Positions 14,935-23,564 of a stretch of 64,000 bases of DNA are shown here, one piece after another. The stretch spans positions 744,001-808,000 of the forward strand of contig NZ_LGUI01000002.1 of the NCBI RefSeq assembly GCF_002891295.1, given 5' to 3'. The DNA comes from Streptomyces eurocidicus. Lineage in GTDB: Bacteria; Actinomycetota; Actinomycetes; Streptomycetales; Streptomycetaceae. Below the pieces are notes generated by a model that saw only the letters and a list, made by a program, of their open reading frames with translations, made no database searches and was not told the DNA's origin. The translations under genes and the position numbers were made by a program. The number at the start of each line of letters is the position of its first letter. The first letter of the stretch is position 1.

Positions 14935-15795
14935 TCAGCCCCCGGCCGGCGCGAAGGCCCGTGACTCGACCCGGGGCAGCACGAGCGCCCCGGCCGTGAC
15001 CAGGGCGAGGCCGAGGACCTCGGGGACCAGCCACCAGCCGGTACGGATCGCCTCCCCGAACACGAGGACGCCCAGCGAGACGCTCACCAGCGCGTCCCCC
15101 AGGATCAGGGCGGGCTGCGAGGCCAGGAGCGGCCCGGACTCCATCGCGTTCGACAGCAGGAACAGCGACCCCGCCCCCACGGCCCCGAAGGCGTACGTCT
15201 GCCAGCAGGTGAAGAAGGCGCCGGCGCCGTACCGGTCGAAGACGCCGACGGCGGAGTTCATCAGGGCCGCGGTCAGCGCGTACCCGATCGCGGCCGCGGT
15301 GGCGAAGAGCGCCGCACGCGCCTTGCCCCGGGGACGGGACAGCGCGGCGAGGACGCACAGCGCGGTCACCCCGACGGTGACCGCCAGCGCGATCCCCCAC
15401 TTCTGCCAGGTGACGTCCATCCGTTCACCGGCGGGGGCCGCCGCCACGAGCGCCATGGCGACGCCCGCCGTGACCGAGACGATCGCCGCCCAGCCGTGGA
15501 AGGGCAGCCGGCGCCGGAAGACCACGCTCGCGATCACGATCGCGAAGACGAGTTCGGTGACGACGATCGGCTGCACCAGGGCCAGCGAACCGGCCGCCAG
15601 TGCCAGGGCCTGGAAGACGGCCGCGCACACCACCGCCGCGATGCCGCCCAGCCAGACCGGGTGACGCACCAGGTCGAGCATCAGCCGCGGGCTGAACGCG
15701 TCCGCCGAGGGCACCTTCCGCGCCGCCACCCGCTGGAGCACCACGGCCGAGGCGTTGCTCAGCGCGGCCAGGACGGCGAACAGCACTGCCACCAC
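14935..15795 (-). CDS. DMT-superfamily membrane protein (EamA/NIPA-like permease)
   Basis: The 286-residue protein is almost wholly hydrophobic, with nine or ten predicted membrane segments in two similar halves. Examples are VVAVLFAVLAALSNASAVVL at the start and GLALVTAGALVL near the end. It belongs to the drug/metabolite transporter superfamily; the substrate is unknown. The start is GTG at 15795, seven bases after GGAGG; the open frame continues upstream but loses membrane character. The gene is monocistronic and convergent with the Old Yellow Enzyme gene. Confidence 0.82.
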   Translation of the reverse strand: MVAVLFAVLAALSNASAVVLQRVAARKVPSADAFSPRLMLDLVRHPVWLGGIAAVVCAAVFQALALAAGSLALVQPIVVTELVFAIVIASVVFRRRLPFHGWAAIVSVTAGVAMALVAAAPAGERMDVTWQKWGIALAVTVGVTALCVLAALSRPRGKARAALFATAAAIGYALTAALMNSAVGVFDRYGAGAFFTCWQTYAFGAVGAGSLFLLSNAMESGPLLASQPALILGDALVSVSLGVLVFGEAIRTGWWLVPEVLGLALVTAGALVLPRVESRAFAPAGG

Positions 15796-16075
15796 ATCTC
15801 TCCCTCCGCCGGCCGGAGGCCACGACGATGGCAGCAGCACCGCCCGCACCGCACTCGCCCTGCCGGAGAACGGCGGCCGATCACACGACCGGCCGCCCCG
15901 CGCCGCGTCCGGGCCCCTTGCCGGGTGTGCGCCACCGCCGGCCGTCCGCATCGCGGAACCCGGCCGACGAGCCCTCCTGTGCGGTGTCCGGTTCCCTCCT
16001 AGGATGTTCTGTGAAGAGCGTGAAGAATCCCCAGCGCACGCCATGCGTCTCTGTCACGTCCGGTGAGGGGAAAAC

Positions 16076-16615
16076 ATGCGCTCGTCGAAGACGGTCCTCG
16101 CTCTCGGTGCCGCGGCTCTGGCCGTGGCGGGGGGTATGACGACCCCCGCCGCGGCAGCCGCGGCTCCCTCCGTGAACGCCAACGGGAAGGCCATGACCTG
16201 GACTCTGCTCGCGGACGGCCCCAGCGGAACGGTGCAGGTGGGCGGTGGTCCGCTGAGCAACGCCTACCAGGGCGACACCGCCACGACCACGGCCCTGCCC
16301 CTGCTCTGCCTGAGAATCGACGGCCGCCCCGCCCCCGCGGGCATCACACCCGGCTTCTACGCGGGCTGGGCCCGGGGCACGGTCGCTGCCACCGGCCCGA
16401 TCCGCGGCACCCGCCTGACCGGTCGCGCGGTCGCCGACGCGGTCTGTGCCAACAACTTCGGCGCGGGCTGGCGCATGGCCGAGTTCCACGACGGCAAGTA
16501 CGGTCCCGACCTCCAGAACTCGGGCGGCTGGAGCTTCTGGGCCTACGGCGACGTGCCCCTCGGCACCCGCTTCTGGACGGCCATCGACGACCAGCCGGCC
16601 AACCCCTGGAACTGA
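16076..16615 (+). CDS. Secreted protein of unknown function
   Basis: The 179-residue precursor has a clear signal peptide (MRSSKTVLALGAAALAVAGG, cleaved near AAAAA about residue 30). The mature part is small and Trp/Gly-rich, with two Cys (LLCLRIDG and DAVCANNFG) that could form one disulfide. It ends with GWRMAEFHDGKYGPD, GWSFWAYG and a TRFWTAIDDQP segment. I recognise this layout from other Streptomyces secreted proteins, but it has no assigned activity. The ATG follows GAGGGG. It stands alone, convergent with the AfsR-like gene. Confidence 0.75.
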   Translation: MRSSKTVLALGAAALAVAGGMTTPAAAAAAPSVNANGKAMTWTLLADGPSGTVQVGGGPLSNAYQGDTATTTALPLLCLRIDGRPAPAGITPGFYAGWARGTVAATGPIRGTRLTGRAVADAVCANNFGAGWRMAEFHDGKYGPDLQNSGGWSFWAYGDVPLGTRFWTAIDDQPANPWN

Positions 16616-16628
16616 GACCGCCGCACTC

Positions 16629-16689
16629 CCGCGCCCCGGCGGGCCGGGCGGCGGCGAACGCGGCGCAGGCTCGGTCCGCCGGGGCGCGG
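16629..16689. terminator. Bidirectional terminator between convergent genes
   Basis: A perfect 14-bp stem, CCGCGCCCCGGCGG (16629-16642) with CCGCCGGGGCGCGG (16676-16689), and a 33-nt loop lies between the stops of the secreted protein gene and the AfsR-like gene. Confidence 0.6.
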
Positions 16690-16711
16690 AGGACGCCGTT
16701 GACGAGGACGC

Positions 16712-19700
16712 TCAGGCCGCGACGAGCTCGCCGAGCCGCCTGCGCTCCGGAACGCCGAGTTCCTCGAAGACCGCGAGGGCGGCGCGCCAGTGCGGAAGCG
16801 CTGCCTCCGGGCCGTGCAGGGCCTGTTGCGTCAGCCCGTACACATACAGGGACCTGGCCATGACGAGCCGCTGGCCGTGCCGGCGCGCCAGCTCCAGCGC
16901 CCGCCCGGCGTAGCGGACCGCGCGCGGCCGGTCGCCCAGGTCGAGATGGGCGTGGGCGATGCCGGCGAAGGCGCGGGTCCGGGACAGGAGCAGCCCGGTC
17001 GCCCGGATCCTGCCCAGGGCCTGGCGGCCGTAGTGCAGGGCCCGGGCGGGCCGGCCGTCGGCCCGGTACGCCTCGATCAGGCTGGTGAGCACCCTCACCT
17101 CGCCGTAGCCGAAGTGGAGCTCGCGGGCCAGGCTCAGGGCGCGGTGGTAGTCGGTGAGCGCCGCCGTGGTGTCCCCGGTGCACCGCCGGACCGTGGCGAG
17201 GGCCTCCAGGGCCGCCGCCTCGTGGACCCTCTCCCCGGTCCAGCGGCTGAGGCTGATCGCCTGACCGGCGTCGGTGGCGGCCTGTTCGTAGTCGCCCGCG
17301 TCGCAGCGGGTGCCGGAGAGATGCGACAGGGCGTTGTTCTCCAGATGCGGGTTCCCTAGCCGCCGGGCCAGCTCAAGGCACTCCGAGAACGCCGCCAGCG
17401 CGGCGGCGAGGTCGCCCTGGAACCACGCCACGATGCCGGTGCCGGACAGCGCCTGGCACAGCGTGGCGCCGTTGCCCGTGCGCCGGCTGAGGGCGAGCGC
17501 CTGCTCCTGTCTGCGGAGCCCGAGGCCCGGCCGGGCCGACAGCAGCTCGGCGACCCCGATGTGGTGCAGCGTCAGCGCCTGCGCGTCGACGTCGCCCGCC
17601 CGCCGGGCCAGCGACAGGGCCTCCTCCTGATAGCGGATGCTGTGCCCGGGACGGCCCAGGTGGACATTGGCCAGCCCGAGGCTGAAGAGGCTGCCGGCCT
17701 GCCCGGAGACGTCACCGGTCCGGCGGCTGATCGCCAGCGACCGGCTGTGGCACCGGTCGGCCTCCTCGTAGCCGCTCAGCAGGAAGTGGATGTCGCCCAG
17801 CAGGCCGAGTACGGACGCCTCGGCGCGCTCGTTCCCCGCCCGGCGGGCCGCGACCAGGGCGGCGTCGCACACCGCGAGCCCCTCGGCGCCGTGCCCCCGG
17901 GACGTGAAGTAGCCGCGCAGGGCGTCCGCGAGGCGCCAGGCGTGGTCGAGGCGGCCCAGGTCGAGCGCCCGGCGCGCGGAGGCCACCAGGCTGGGCAGCT
18001 CGCCGTCCAGCCAGTCCAGCGCCTCCGCCTCGTCCCTCGGCCCCGGGCACCCGGTGCCCGGGGCGGGCGGGTGCGACGGTCCGCGGGGCCGGGGGTGGAG
18101 GAGCGCCGTGGCGGCGCGAGCGGTCGTCAGATAGAAGTCGAAGAGCCGGGCGCGTGCCGCGGGCGCGCCCGCGTCGCCCTCGGCCCGCGCGGCGGCGTAC
18201 TCCCCGAGCAGGTCGTGCACCCGGTAGCGGCCACCGCCGCCGGCGGACACCAGGTTCGCGGAGACCAGCGTGTCCAGCAGCGGCGCCGCCCCGGCGGGGG
18301 AGCGGTCCATCAGCACCCCGGCCGCCGGACCGGCGAAGTCCGGGCCCGGCAGCAGGCTCAGCCGCGCGAAGAGGGTCGCCGCGGGCTCCGACAGCCTCCG
18401 GTACGAGAGGTCGAAGGCCGCCCGCACCGCCGCTCCCTCGTCACCCGGGGAAACGAGCTGGGCCAGCCGGCCGCGTGAGCGCAGGACGTCGACGTAGCGG
18501 GCCACCGGCGTCCGCGGCAGGGCGTCGACGTTCGCCGCGGCGATCCGCAGCGCCAGGGGGAGCCACGCGCACTCGGCCGCCAGTGCCCGTACGGCCCCGG
18601 GCTCCGCGTCCGCCCGGGCCGGCCCGAGCAGGCCGGTGAGCAGGGCCACCGACTCCTCGTCGGTCATCGTGGTGAGCCGGATCCGGTGGCCGCCCTCGAT
18701 GGCGGCCAGCCCGCGCAGGTCGTCCCGGCTCGTCACGATCACCGCGCAGCCCGGGCCGCCGGGGAGCAGCGGCCGCACCTGGCGCGGCTCGGCGGCGTCG
18801 TCGAGCAGCACCAGCACCCGCCGGTCGGCGAGCAGGCTCCGGTAGAGGCCGGCCCGCTCCTCCTCGTCGGCGGGGACCTGATGGGCCGGCAGCCCCAGCG
18901 CCCGCAGGCACCGGCCCAGGGCCACGGCCGGGGCCAGCGGGGCCGCGCGGCAGTGGCCCTGGAGGTTGACGTAGAGCTGGCCGTCGGGGAAGCGGGCCCG
19001 GACCGCGTGGGCGACGTGCAGGGCGAGCGTCGTCTTGCCCACGCCGGGCTGGCCGGTGACGATGCCCACGGGCATGGCCTCGCCGGCCCCGCCGGGGGAG
19101 CCCCGCCGCCCGTGTGCCGGCGAGGTCAGGAGCCGCGTCAGGGTACGGACCGGGCCGGTTCTGCCGACGAAGCAGCGCGGCGCCGGGGGAAGCTGGCAGG
19201 GCGTCACCTCCCAGGGGCCGCGCTGGGCTCTCGGCCCGCCGGCCTCCGCCCGGCCGGGAGCCGCGTTCCCGGTGAGGATCAGCTGGTGCACACGGTCCAC
19301 GTGCTCGCCGGGGTCGATGCCCATCTCGTCGCGGAACAGCCCGCGCACCCGCCGGTACGCCGCCAGCGCCTCGCCCGTACGGCCCGACCGGGTCAGGGCG
19401 AGCATGAGAGCGGCCCACAGCCGCTCGCGCAAGGGGTGCTCCCGCGTCAGGGCGTCGAGCTCCCCGACGATCTCGGCGTGCCGGCCGAGCCGCAGCTCGA
19501 CCTCGGCCCGCCGCTCCAGGGCGTGCAGCCGCTCGTCCGTCAGCCGGGTGGCCGCGCCGCGCTGGAGCGACTCGGACGGTACGTCGAGCAGCGCCGGCCC
19601 CTGCCACAGCGCGAGCGCCTCGCTGAGCAGGGCGGACTCCTCCACCGCGGCACCCGTCGTATGGGCGGCGCGGGCCCGCTCCAGCAGCTCGTGGAAGGCC

Positions 19701-20017
19701 GTCACGTCCAGTTGGCGCGGGGTGATCTCCAGCGCGTAGCCGTTCGGCCGGGTCCGTACGAGCGGGGCGCCGTCCGGACCCTCGCCGAGGACACGGCGCA
19801 GACGCATGGTGTAGACGTGAACCGTGTTGCGCGCCGAGGGAGGCGGGTTCTCGCCCCACAGCCGGTCGACAAGGGTGTCGAAGGGGACGGTCCGGTTGGC
19901 TCCGAGGAGCAGGGTGGCGAGAAGGACACGCAGCTTTCCGGCCGTGAGCGGCACGGGTGTCGTTCCCCGGAACACCTCCATGTGTCCCAGCAGGCGGTAG
20001 CGCAACTCCGTCACCAC
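16712..20017 (-). CDS. AfsR/SARP-family regulator: winged helix, BTAD, NB-ARC, TPR
   Basis: The 1101-residue protein has an OmpR-like DNA-binding domain (about 5-95; LTAGKLRVLLATLLLGANRT), a bacterial transcriptional activator domain (about 100-245), an NB-ARC ATPase with Walker A GQPGVGKTT (about 320) and Walker B RRVLVLLDDA, then TPR repeats to the end (DEAEALDWLDGELPSLVASA and many A-x-x-x-GD pairs). These are signal-integrating activators of secondary metabolism or secreted products. The start GTG at 20017 follows GGAGGGG; an upstream ORF extension lacks homology. It is directly downstream of three paralogous secreted-protein genes on the same strand (135-bp gap), probably their regulator. 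Confidence 0.88.
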   Translation of the reverse strand: MVTELRYRLLGHMEVFRGTTPVPLTAGKLRVLLATLLLGANRTVPFDTLVDRLWGENPPPSARNTVHVYTMRLRRVLGEGPDGAPLVRTRPNGYALEITPRQLDVTAFHELLERARAAHTTGAAVEESALLSEALALWQGPALLDVPSESLQRGAATRLTDERLHALERRAEVELRLGRHAEIVGELDALTREHPLRERLWAALMLALTRSGRTGEALAAYRRVRGLFRDEMGIDPGEHVDRVHQLILTGNAAPGRAEAGGPRAQRGPWEVTPCQLPPAPRCFVGRTGPVRTLTRLLTSPAHGRRGSPGGAGEAMPVGIVTGQPGVGKTTLALHVAHAVRARFPDGQLYVNLQGHCRAAPLAPAVALGRCLRALGLPAHQVPADEEERAGLYRSLLADRRVLVLLDDAAEPRQVRPLLPGGPGCAVIVTSRDDLRGLAAIEGGHRIRLTTMTDEESVALLTGLLGPARADAEPGAVRALAAECAWLPLALRIAAANVDALPRTPVARYVDVLRSRGRLAQLVSPGDEGAAVRAAFDLSYRRLSEPAATLFARLSLLPGPDFAGPAAGVLMDRSPAGAAPLLDTLVSANLVSAGGGGRYRVHDLLGEYAAARAEGDAGAPAARARLFDFYLTTARAATALLHPRPRGPSHPPAPGTGCPGPRDEAEALDWLDGELPSLVASARRALDLGRLDHAWRLADALRGYFTSRGHGAEGLAVCDAALVAARRAGNERAEASVLGLLGDIHFLLSGYEEADRCHSRSLAISRRTGDVSGQAGSLFSLGLANVHLGRPGHSIRYQEEALSLARRAGDVDAQALTLHHIGVAELLSARPGLGLRRQEQALALSRRTGNGATLCQALSGTGIVAWFQGDLAAALAAFSECLELARRLGNPHLENNALSHLSGTRCDAGDYEQAATDAGQAISLSRWTGERVHEAAALEALATVRRCTGDTTAALTDYHRALSLARELHFGYGEVRVLTSLIEAYRADGRPARALHYGRQALGRIRATGLLLSRTRAFAGIAHAHLDLGDRPRAVRYAGRALELARRHGQRLVMARSLYVYGLTQQALHGPEAALPHWRAALAVFEELGVPERRRLGELVAA

Positions 20018-20152
20018 CGCGCCACCCCCCTCCACGACGTCGCGTACGAGGTGTCGGAAGCACAGTAAGTCCGGTTCGCGCGCAGGGGACAGCGCTGTTC
20101 GAGCCAGGCGGCCGGGCACCGACCGTACGGGCCCGGCCGGTACGGATCCGGT

Positions 20153-20599
20153 CTACCGCCACGGGCAGCGCGGGAGTCCCGGGTAAGGGTCCTGGTCGGT
20201 CCACAGGTGGTCGGCCGGAATGCTGCCCCAGCCGAGGACGGAGGGGATCTGCACGGTCTCCTGGCCCTGGGTGTAGTACCAGACGCTGTTGCCGCCCGGG
20301 TGCGGGTCGCCGAGCGTCCAGCACACGAACCAGCTGGTGGTGGTCTTGAGGAGGCCGGTCACGGGGGCGAGGAAGGCGGCCCGGCCGTAGAGCTGCCCGG
20401 GAGCGTTCTCGCAGTACAGGTCCTTGGTGAAGAAGTTGCCGAGGGTATCCGCGTGAAGGCTGTTCTCCCGCAGGTAGCAGGTGCGCGCGGGGCCGGCCGG
20501 GGCGGTGCCCGAGCCCGCGCCCGCCGCCGGGGTGACCGACAGCGCGGCCGCAGCGAGGGCGGCGGCCACCGCCCCGGCCCGGCGCCCCGCCGGCCTCAT
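20153..20599 (-). CDS. Small secreted four-Cys protein, paralog C of five
   Basis: The 148-residue precursor has a signal peptide (AGAVAAALAAAALSVTPAAG). The mature core has the family pattern: Cys in RTCYLRENS, HADTLGNFFTKDLYCEN, TSWFVCWTLGDPHPGGN, VWYYTQG and PYPGLPRCPW. The four conserved Cys suggest two disulfides. Function unknown; no enzyme motif is seen. ATG at 20599 overlaps the stop of paralog B by 4 nt (ATGA), so the two are translationally coupled. It is the last of three such genes, next to the AfsR-like gene. Confidence 0.8.
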   Translation of the reverse strand: MRPAGRRAGAVAAALAAAALSVTPAAGAGSGTAPAGPARTCYLRENSLHADTLGNFFTKDLYCENAPGQLYGRAAFLAPVTGLLKTTTSWFVCWTLGDPHPGGNSVWYYTQGQETVQIPSVLGWGSIPADHLWTDQDPYPGLPRCPWR

Positions 20600-21084
20600 C
20601 GGTGGCCCCTCTCCACGGCCTTCATGGACGGCACGCACGGCGGCAGGCCGGGGAACGGGTCGACCGTGGTGGTCAGCCGGTACGCGGGGACGTACCCCCA
20701 GCCCTTGCGCATCGGCCAGTTGAGGATGCGGTCGCCCTGCGTGTAGTACCAGACGCGGTTCTGGCCGGCGTGCAGCTCGCCGGTCTCCCAGCACACGAAC
20801 CAGCTCAGGGTGGTGACGAGCTTGCCGACCACCGTGGCGTAGTTCTCGGGCTTCGCGTACACATCGGCGACGACGTTCTCGCAGTACAGGTCCGTGGTGA
20901 AGGTCTTGCCCGCGTAGTCGGTGTGGGAGACCCCGGTCCTGATCTGGCAGATGCCCCGCGGGCCGGGTACGCCGGGAGCGGCGGCCGCCCCGGGCGCCGC
21001 CCCGGCCAGCGCCGCGACGGTGACGACGCACATGGCGAGGGCCGTCCGGCCCCGCCGGCCGGGCCCGGTCGCTGTCGGTTTCAC
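20596..21084 (-). CDS. Small secreted four-Cys protein, paralog B of five
   Basis: The 162-residue precursor starts at a GTG behind GGAAGGAGG. It has a signal peptide (GRTALAMCVVTVAALAGAAP) and the shared core: HTDYAGKTFTTDLYCEN, LSWFVCWETGELHAG, VWYYTQGD, KGWGYVPAY and PFPGLPPC. It differs from the other paralogs in a basic tail after the last Cys (SMKAVERGHR). Unknown function; extracellular. It is the middle gene of a three-paralog operon, 29 bp after paralog A. Confidence 0.8.
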   Translation of the reverse strand: MKPTATGPGRRGRTALAMCVVTVAALAGAAPGAAAAPGVPGPRGICQIRTGVSHTDYAGKTFTTDLYCENVVADVYAKPENYATVVGKLVTTLSWFVCWETGELHAGQNRVWYYTQGDRILNWPMRKGWGYVPAYRLTTTVDPFPGLPPCVPSMKAVERGHR

Positions 21085-21113
21085 GCGCTTCCTCCTTCCC
21101 CGGTCGGGTCCGG

Positions 21114-21554
21114 TCACGCCCACCGGCACTTGGGCACCCCGGGCGCCGGGTGACCGTCCGCGTACAGCAGATGGCCGGGCAGATAACCCCAGCCCTTCGC
21201 ACCCGGCCGGTCGACGATCACATTGCCCTGTGTGTAGTAGTAGAACTCGTTTCCGCCCGGCGGCGGATCGCCGGTCTTCCAGCAGACGACCCAGCTCCGG
21301 GTGGTCAGCAGCATCGACACCACCGGGCTCGTCGGATACGTCTGCAGGCGCAGTTCGCTCGGGGAGTTGTCGCACACCACGTCGTGGTCGAACCACATGC
21401 CCGTCCAGTCGATGTGCTCGACGCCCTCGCGCGTCACGCACGGCGCGCTCGCCGCGCGCGGCTCACCCGAAGCCGGGGGCGCGGCGCACAGGATCGTCAC
21501 CGCGGCCGCCACGGCGGCCGCCGTCCAGGTCCGGGTCCCGCGCACGGGCGTCAC
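21114..21554 (-). CDS. Small secreted four-Cys protein, paralog A of five
   Basis: The 146-residue precursor uses a GTG behind GGAGGAG. The signal peptide is TWTAAAVAAAVTILCAAPPA. The mature core has APCVTREG, HIDWTGMWFDHDVVCDN, TRSWVVCWKTGDPPPGG, FYYYTQGN, KGWGYLPGH and PAPGVPKCRW. It is the most divergent of the first trio (SWVVCW for SWFVCW). First gene of the operon and divergent from the aldehyde dehydrogenase-like gene, so the shared 167-bp region (21555-21721) must hold both promoters. Confidence 0.8.
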   Translation of the reverse strand: MTPVRGTRTWTAAAVAAAVTILCAAPPASGEPRAASAPCVTREGVEHIDWTGMWFDHDVVCDNSPSELRLQTYPTSPVVSMLLTTRSWVVCWKTGDPPPGGNEFYYYTQGNVIVDRPGAKGWGYLPGHLLYADGHPAPGVPKCRWA

Positions 21555-21721
21555 CCCCACTCCTCCCGCCCCTCCGGGCGTCACACGGGCCCGGCGAGGG
21601 CCCGGCCCAGTGTGGCCCGGGCGGCTGACATCCCTCTGACGGCCTTGTCAGCCGCGTGTCAGATGGCCGTGTAAGGATCCGGACACGGGCAGCGAGCCGC
21701 AGGTCTGGGGGGCGTCGACGG

Positions 21722-23404
21722 ATGGTTTTCTCTGGAACGCAAGCCGACGGGTCCCGGAACCGGCCAGTGGTGTCCCCACCCGCCCCACCGGCCGCCCGCG
21801 ACCATCCATTACGCAGCTACCTCTCCTATCTCGCGGGTGAGGACGTCCCGGGCACCGGCTGGGTCTACACCGTCACGTCCCGCTCCCTCCTGGAGGACGT
21901 CTTCGCCAGCGTCTCCCTCAAACGCGAGCTGGAACGCGACCCCCACTCCACGGCGGCGGACCACCCCTATGTGGTCGGCCGGGTCGCGGTCGCCTCCGCC
22001 CGGGACAACGCCCGCGCCCTGGAGGCCGCCGCCGAGGCCGCACCCGCCTGGGCCGCCGTCCCCCTGGACCGCCGCATGGAGCTGGGCGCCGCCTTCCGCC
22101 GGCAACTCATCCGGCACCAGGACGAGTTCCTCCGGCTGCTGACCGCCGAGGCGCACCCCCTGAAGCTGGCGCGCTGGGAGCTGAGCTGCCTGCTGGCGGT
22201 CTACGGCGAGGAGAGCGGCGACTGGTACCGCCGGCAGATGCACACCGAGTTCCGGCACGCCGGCAGACGGCTGATCGTGCGCCGCGTCCCCGACGGCGTC
22301 GTCTGCCTCAACCCGCCGCAGAACGCCCCGGCCCCCAGTGCCGCCCTCGCCGTGCTGGCGCTCATGGCGGGCAACTCCGTCGTCGTACGGGCGCCGCGCA
22401 GCATCGCGCTCAGCACGATGTACGTCATGCGCGAGCTCGTCGCCCCGCTCCTGGAGGACATGGGCGCCCCGCCGGGCACGCTCGGGGTCGTCTGCGGCAA
22501 CCCCGGGTCGACGCTCGACCTCTGGGTCGACAGCCCGCTGGTCGACGACATCTTCTACATCGGCGGCTGCGAGGAGGGCCTACGCCTCCAGCGGAGATGC
22601 GTCGACAAGGGCAAGAAGCCCATCCTGGAGCTGGCCGGCAACGACACCGTCACCGTCTGGAAGGACGCCGACCTCGACCTGGCCGCCCGGGCCGCCTGCG
22701 AGGCGTTCTACGGCTCCGGGCAGATCTGCATGGCGCCCAACCGCGTCCTGGTCCACGAGGCCGTCGCGGGCGAACTGACCCGGCGCATCGTCCGCGAAGC
22801 CGCCCGGATCCGGCCGGGATACCCCGAGGACGAGGGGGTGCTGCTCTCCCCGGTACGGCGCAGCGAGCGGTTCTTCGCCCTGCTCGACCAGGCCCGGACC
22901 GCCGGTGCCGAACTCGTGTGCGGCGGCCACCGCACCGAGCTGGACGGCACGCGCTCGGACACCGGGGTCTTCCTGGAGCCGACCGTGCTGCGCGTCGACG
23001 GGCTGGCGGCCGCCCGGCGCGTCGACGCGGTGCAGCAGGAGACGTTCTTCCCGCTGCTCCCCGTCGTCTCCGTCGGGCCGGGCGACGACGGCCCGCTCCT
23101 CGACGAGACGCTGGCGTTCGTCGACGCGGGCGCGCACGGACTGCGCAACTCCCTCTGGACCCGCTCGGACGAAGTCGTCGACGCCTTCCTGCGCGGGGTC
23201 CGCAACGGCGGGCTGCTCAAGGTCAACGACTCCCACATCGGCTTCCTGCCCTACCTGCCCAGCCACGGCGGCACCGGCCTGACCGGCGGCGTCTTCGGCG
23301 AGGCCAACTATCCGATGCTCAAGACCTCGCACCTGCAAGGGGTCAGCGTCAGCGCCGGATCCGACCCGCGGCGCGCCGCCTTCGGCGACCTGTGGGGCGG
23401 CTGA
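21722..23404 (+). CDS. Aldehyde dehydrogenase-superfamily protein, possible acyl-thioester reductase
   Basis: The 560-residue protein is in the aldehyde dehydrogenase superfamily. The catalytic Cys is in GSGQICMAPNRV and the general-base Glu in ILELAGNDT. The cofactor-side motif PPQNAPAPSAALAVLALMAG replaces the usual PWNFP, and the N-terminus (VYTVTSRSLLEDVF) is atypical. First gene of an operon with a class III aminotransferase and an acyl carrier protein. One reading is that it reduces an ACP-bound acyl chain to an aldehyde that the aminotransferase then aminates; oxidation of an aldehyde is the alternative. The ATG at 21722 is chosen because the upstream Arg-rich extension is not family-like. 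Confidence 0.8.
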   Translation: MVFSGTQADGSRNRPVVSPPAPPAARDHPLRSYLSYLAGEDVPGTGWVYTVTSRSLLEDVFASVSLKRELERDPHSTAADHPYVVGRVAVASARDNARALEAAAEAAPAWAAVPLDRRMELGAAFRRQLIRHQDEFLRLLTAEAHPLKLARWELSCLLAVYGEESGDWYRRQMHTEFRHAGRRLIVRRVPDGVVCLNPPQNAPAPSAALAVLALMAGNSVVVRAPRSIALSTMYVMRELVAPLLEDMGAPPGTLGVVCGNPGSTLDLWVDSPLVDDIFYIGGCEEGLRLQRRCVDKGKKPILELAGNDTVTVWKDADLDLAARAACEAFYGSGQICMAPNRVLVHEAVAGELTRRIVREAARIRPGYPEDEGVLLSPVRRSERFFALLDQARTAGAELVCGGHRTELDGTRSDTGVFLEPTVLRVDGLAAARRVDAVQQETFFPLLPVVSVGPGDDGPLLDETLAFVDAGAHGLRNSLWTRSDEVVDAFLRGVRNGGLLKVNDSHIGFLPYLPSHGGTGLTGGVFGEANYPMLKTSHLQGVSVSAGSDPRRAAFGDLWGG

Positions 23405-23435
23405 GCGGCGCACGCTCCGGTACGGCGCCCTCCCC

Positions 23436-23533
23436 GGCGGCCCGTATCACAGCGGCCCGTACGGCGACGGCCCGTACGGCTGTGGCGCGTACGGAGCCGG
23501 GCCGTACGGAGGAGCCGGCCCGTACGGAAGAGG
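23436..23533. repeat. 15-nt imperfect tandem repeat in an intergenic gap
   Basis: Six copies of a unit around GGCCCGTACGG have the CGTA core at 23443, 23458, 23473, 23488, 23503 and 23521, so the period is 15 nt with one 18-nt step. It fills the gap between the aldehyde dehydrogenase-like and aminotransferase genes. No start codon uses it, and the palindromic CGTACG cores could fold in the mRNA. Confidence 0.75.
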
Positions 23534-23564
23534 CCCACCCTCCTGTCCCGAAGGGAACCCGCCA

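Noticed and set aside
23436-23533. CRISPR or attachment-site repeat
   Set aside because: Units of 15 nt without spacers, no integrase or cas genes.
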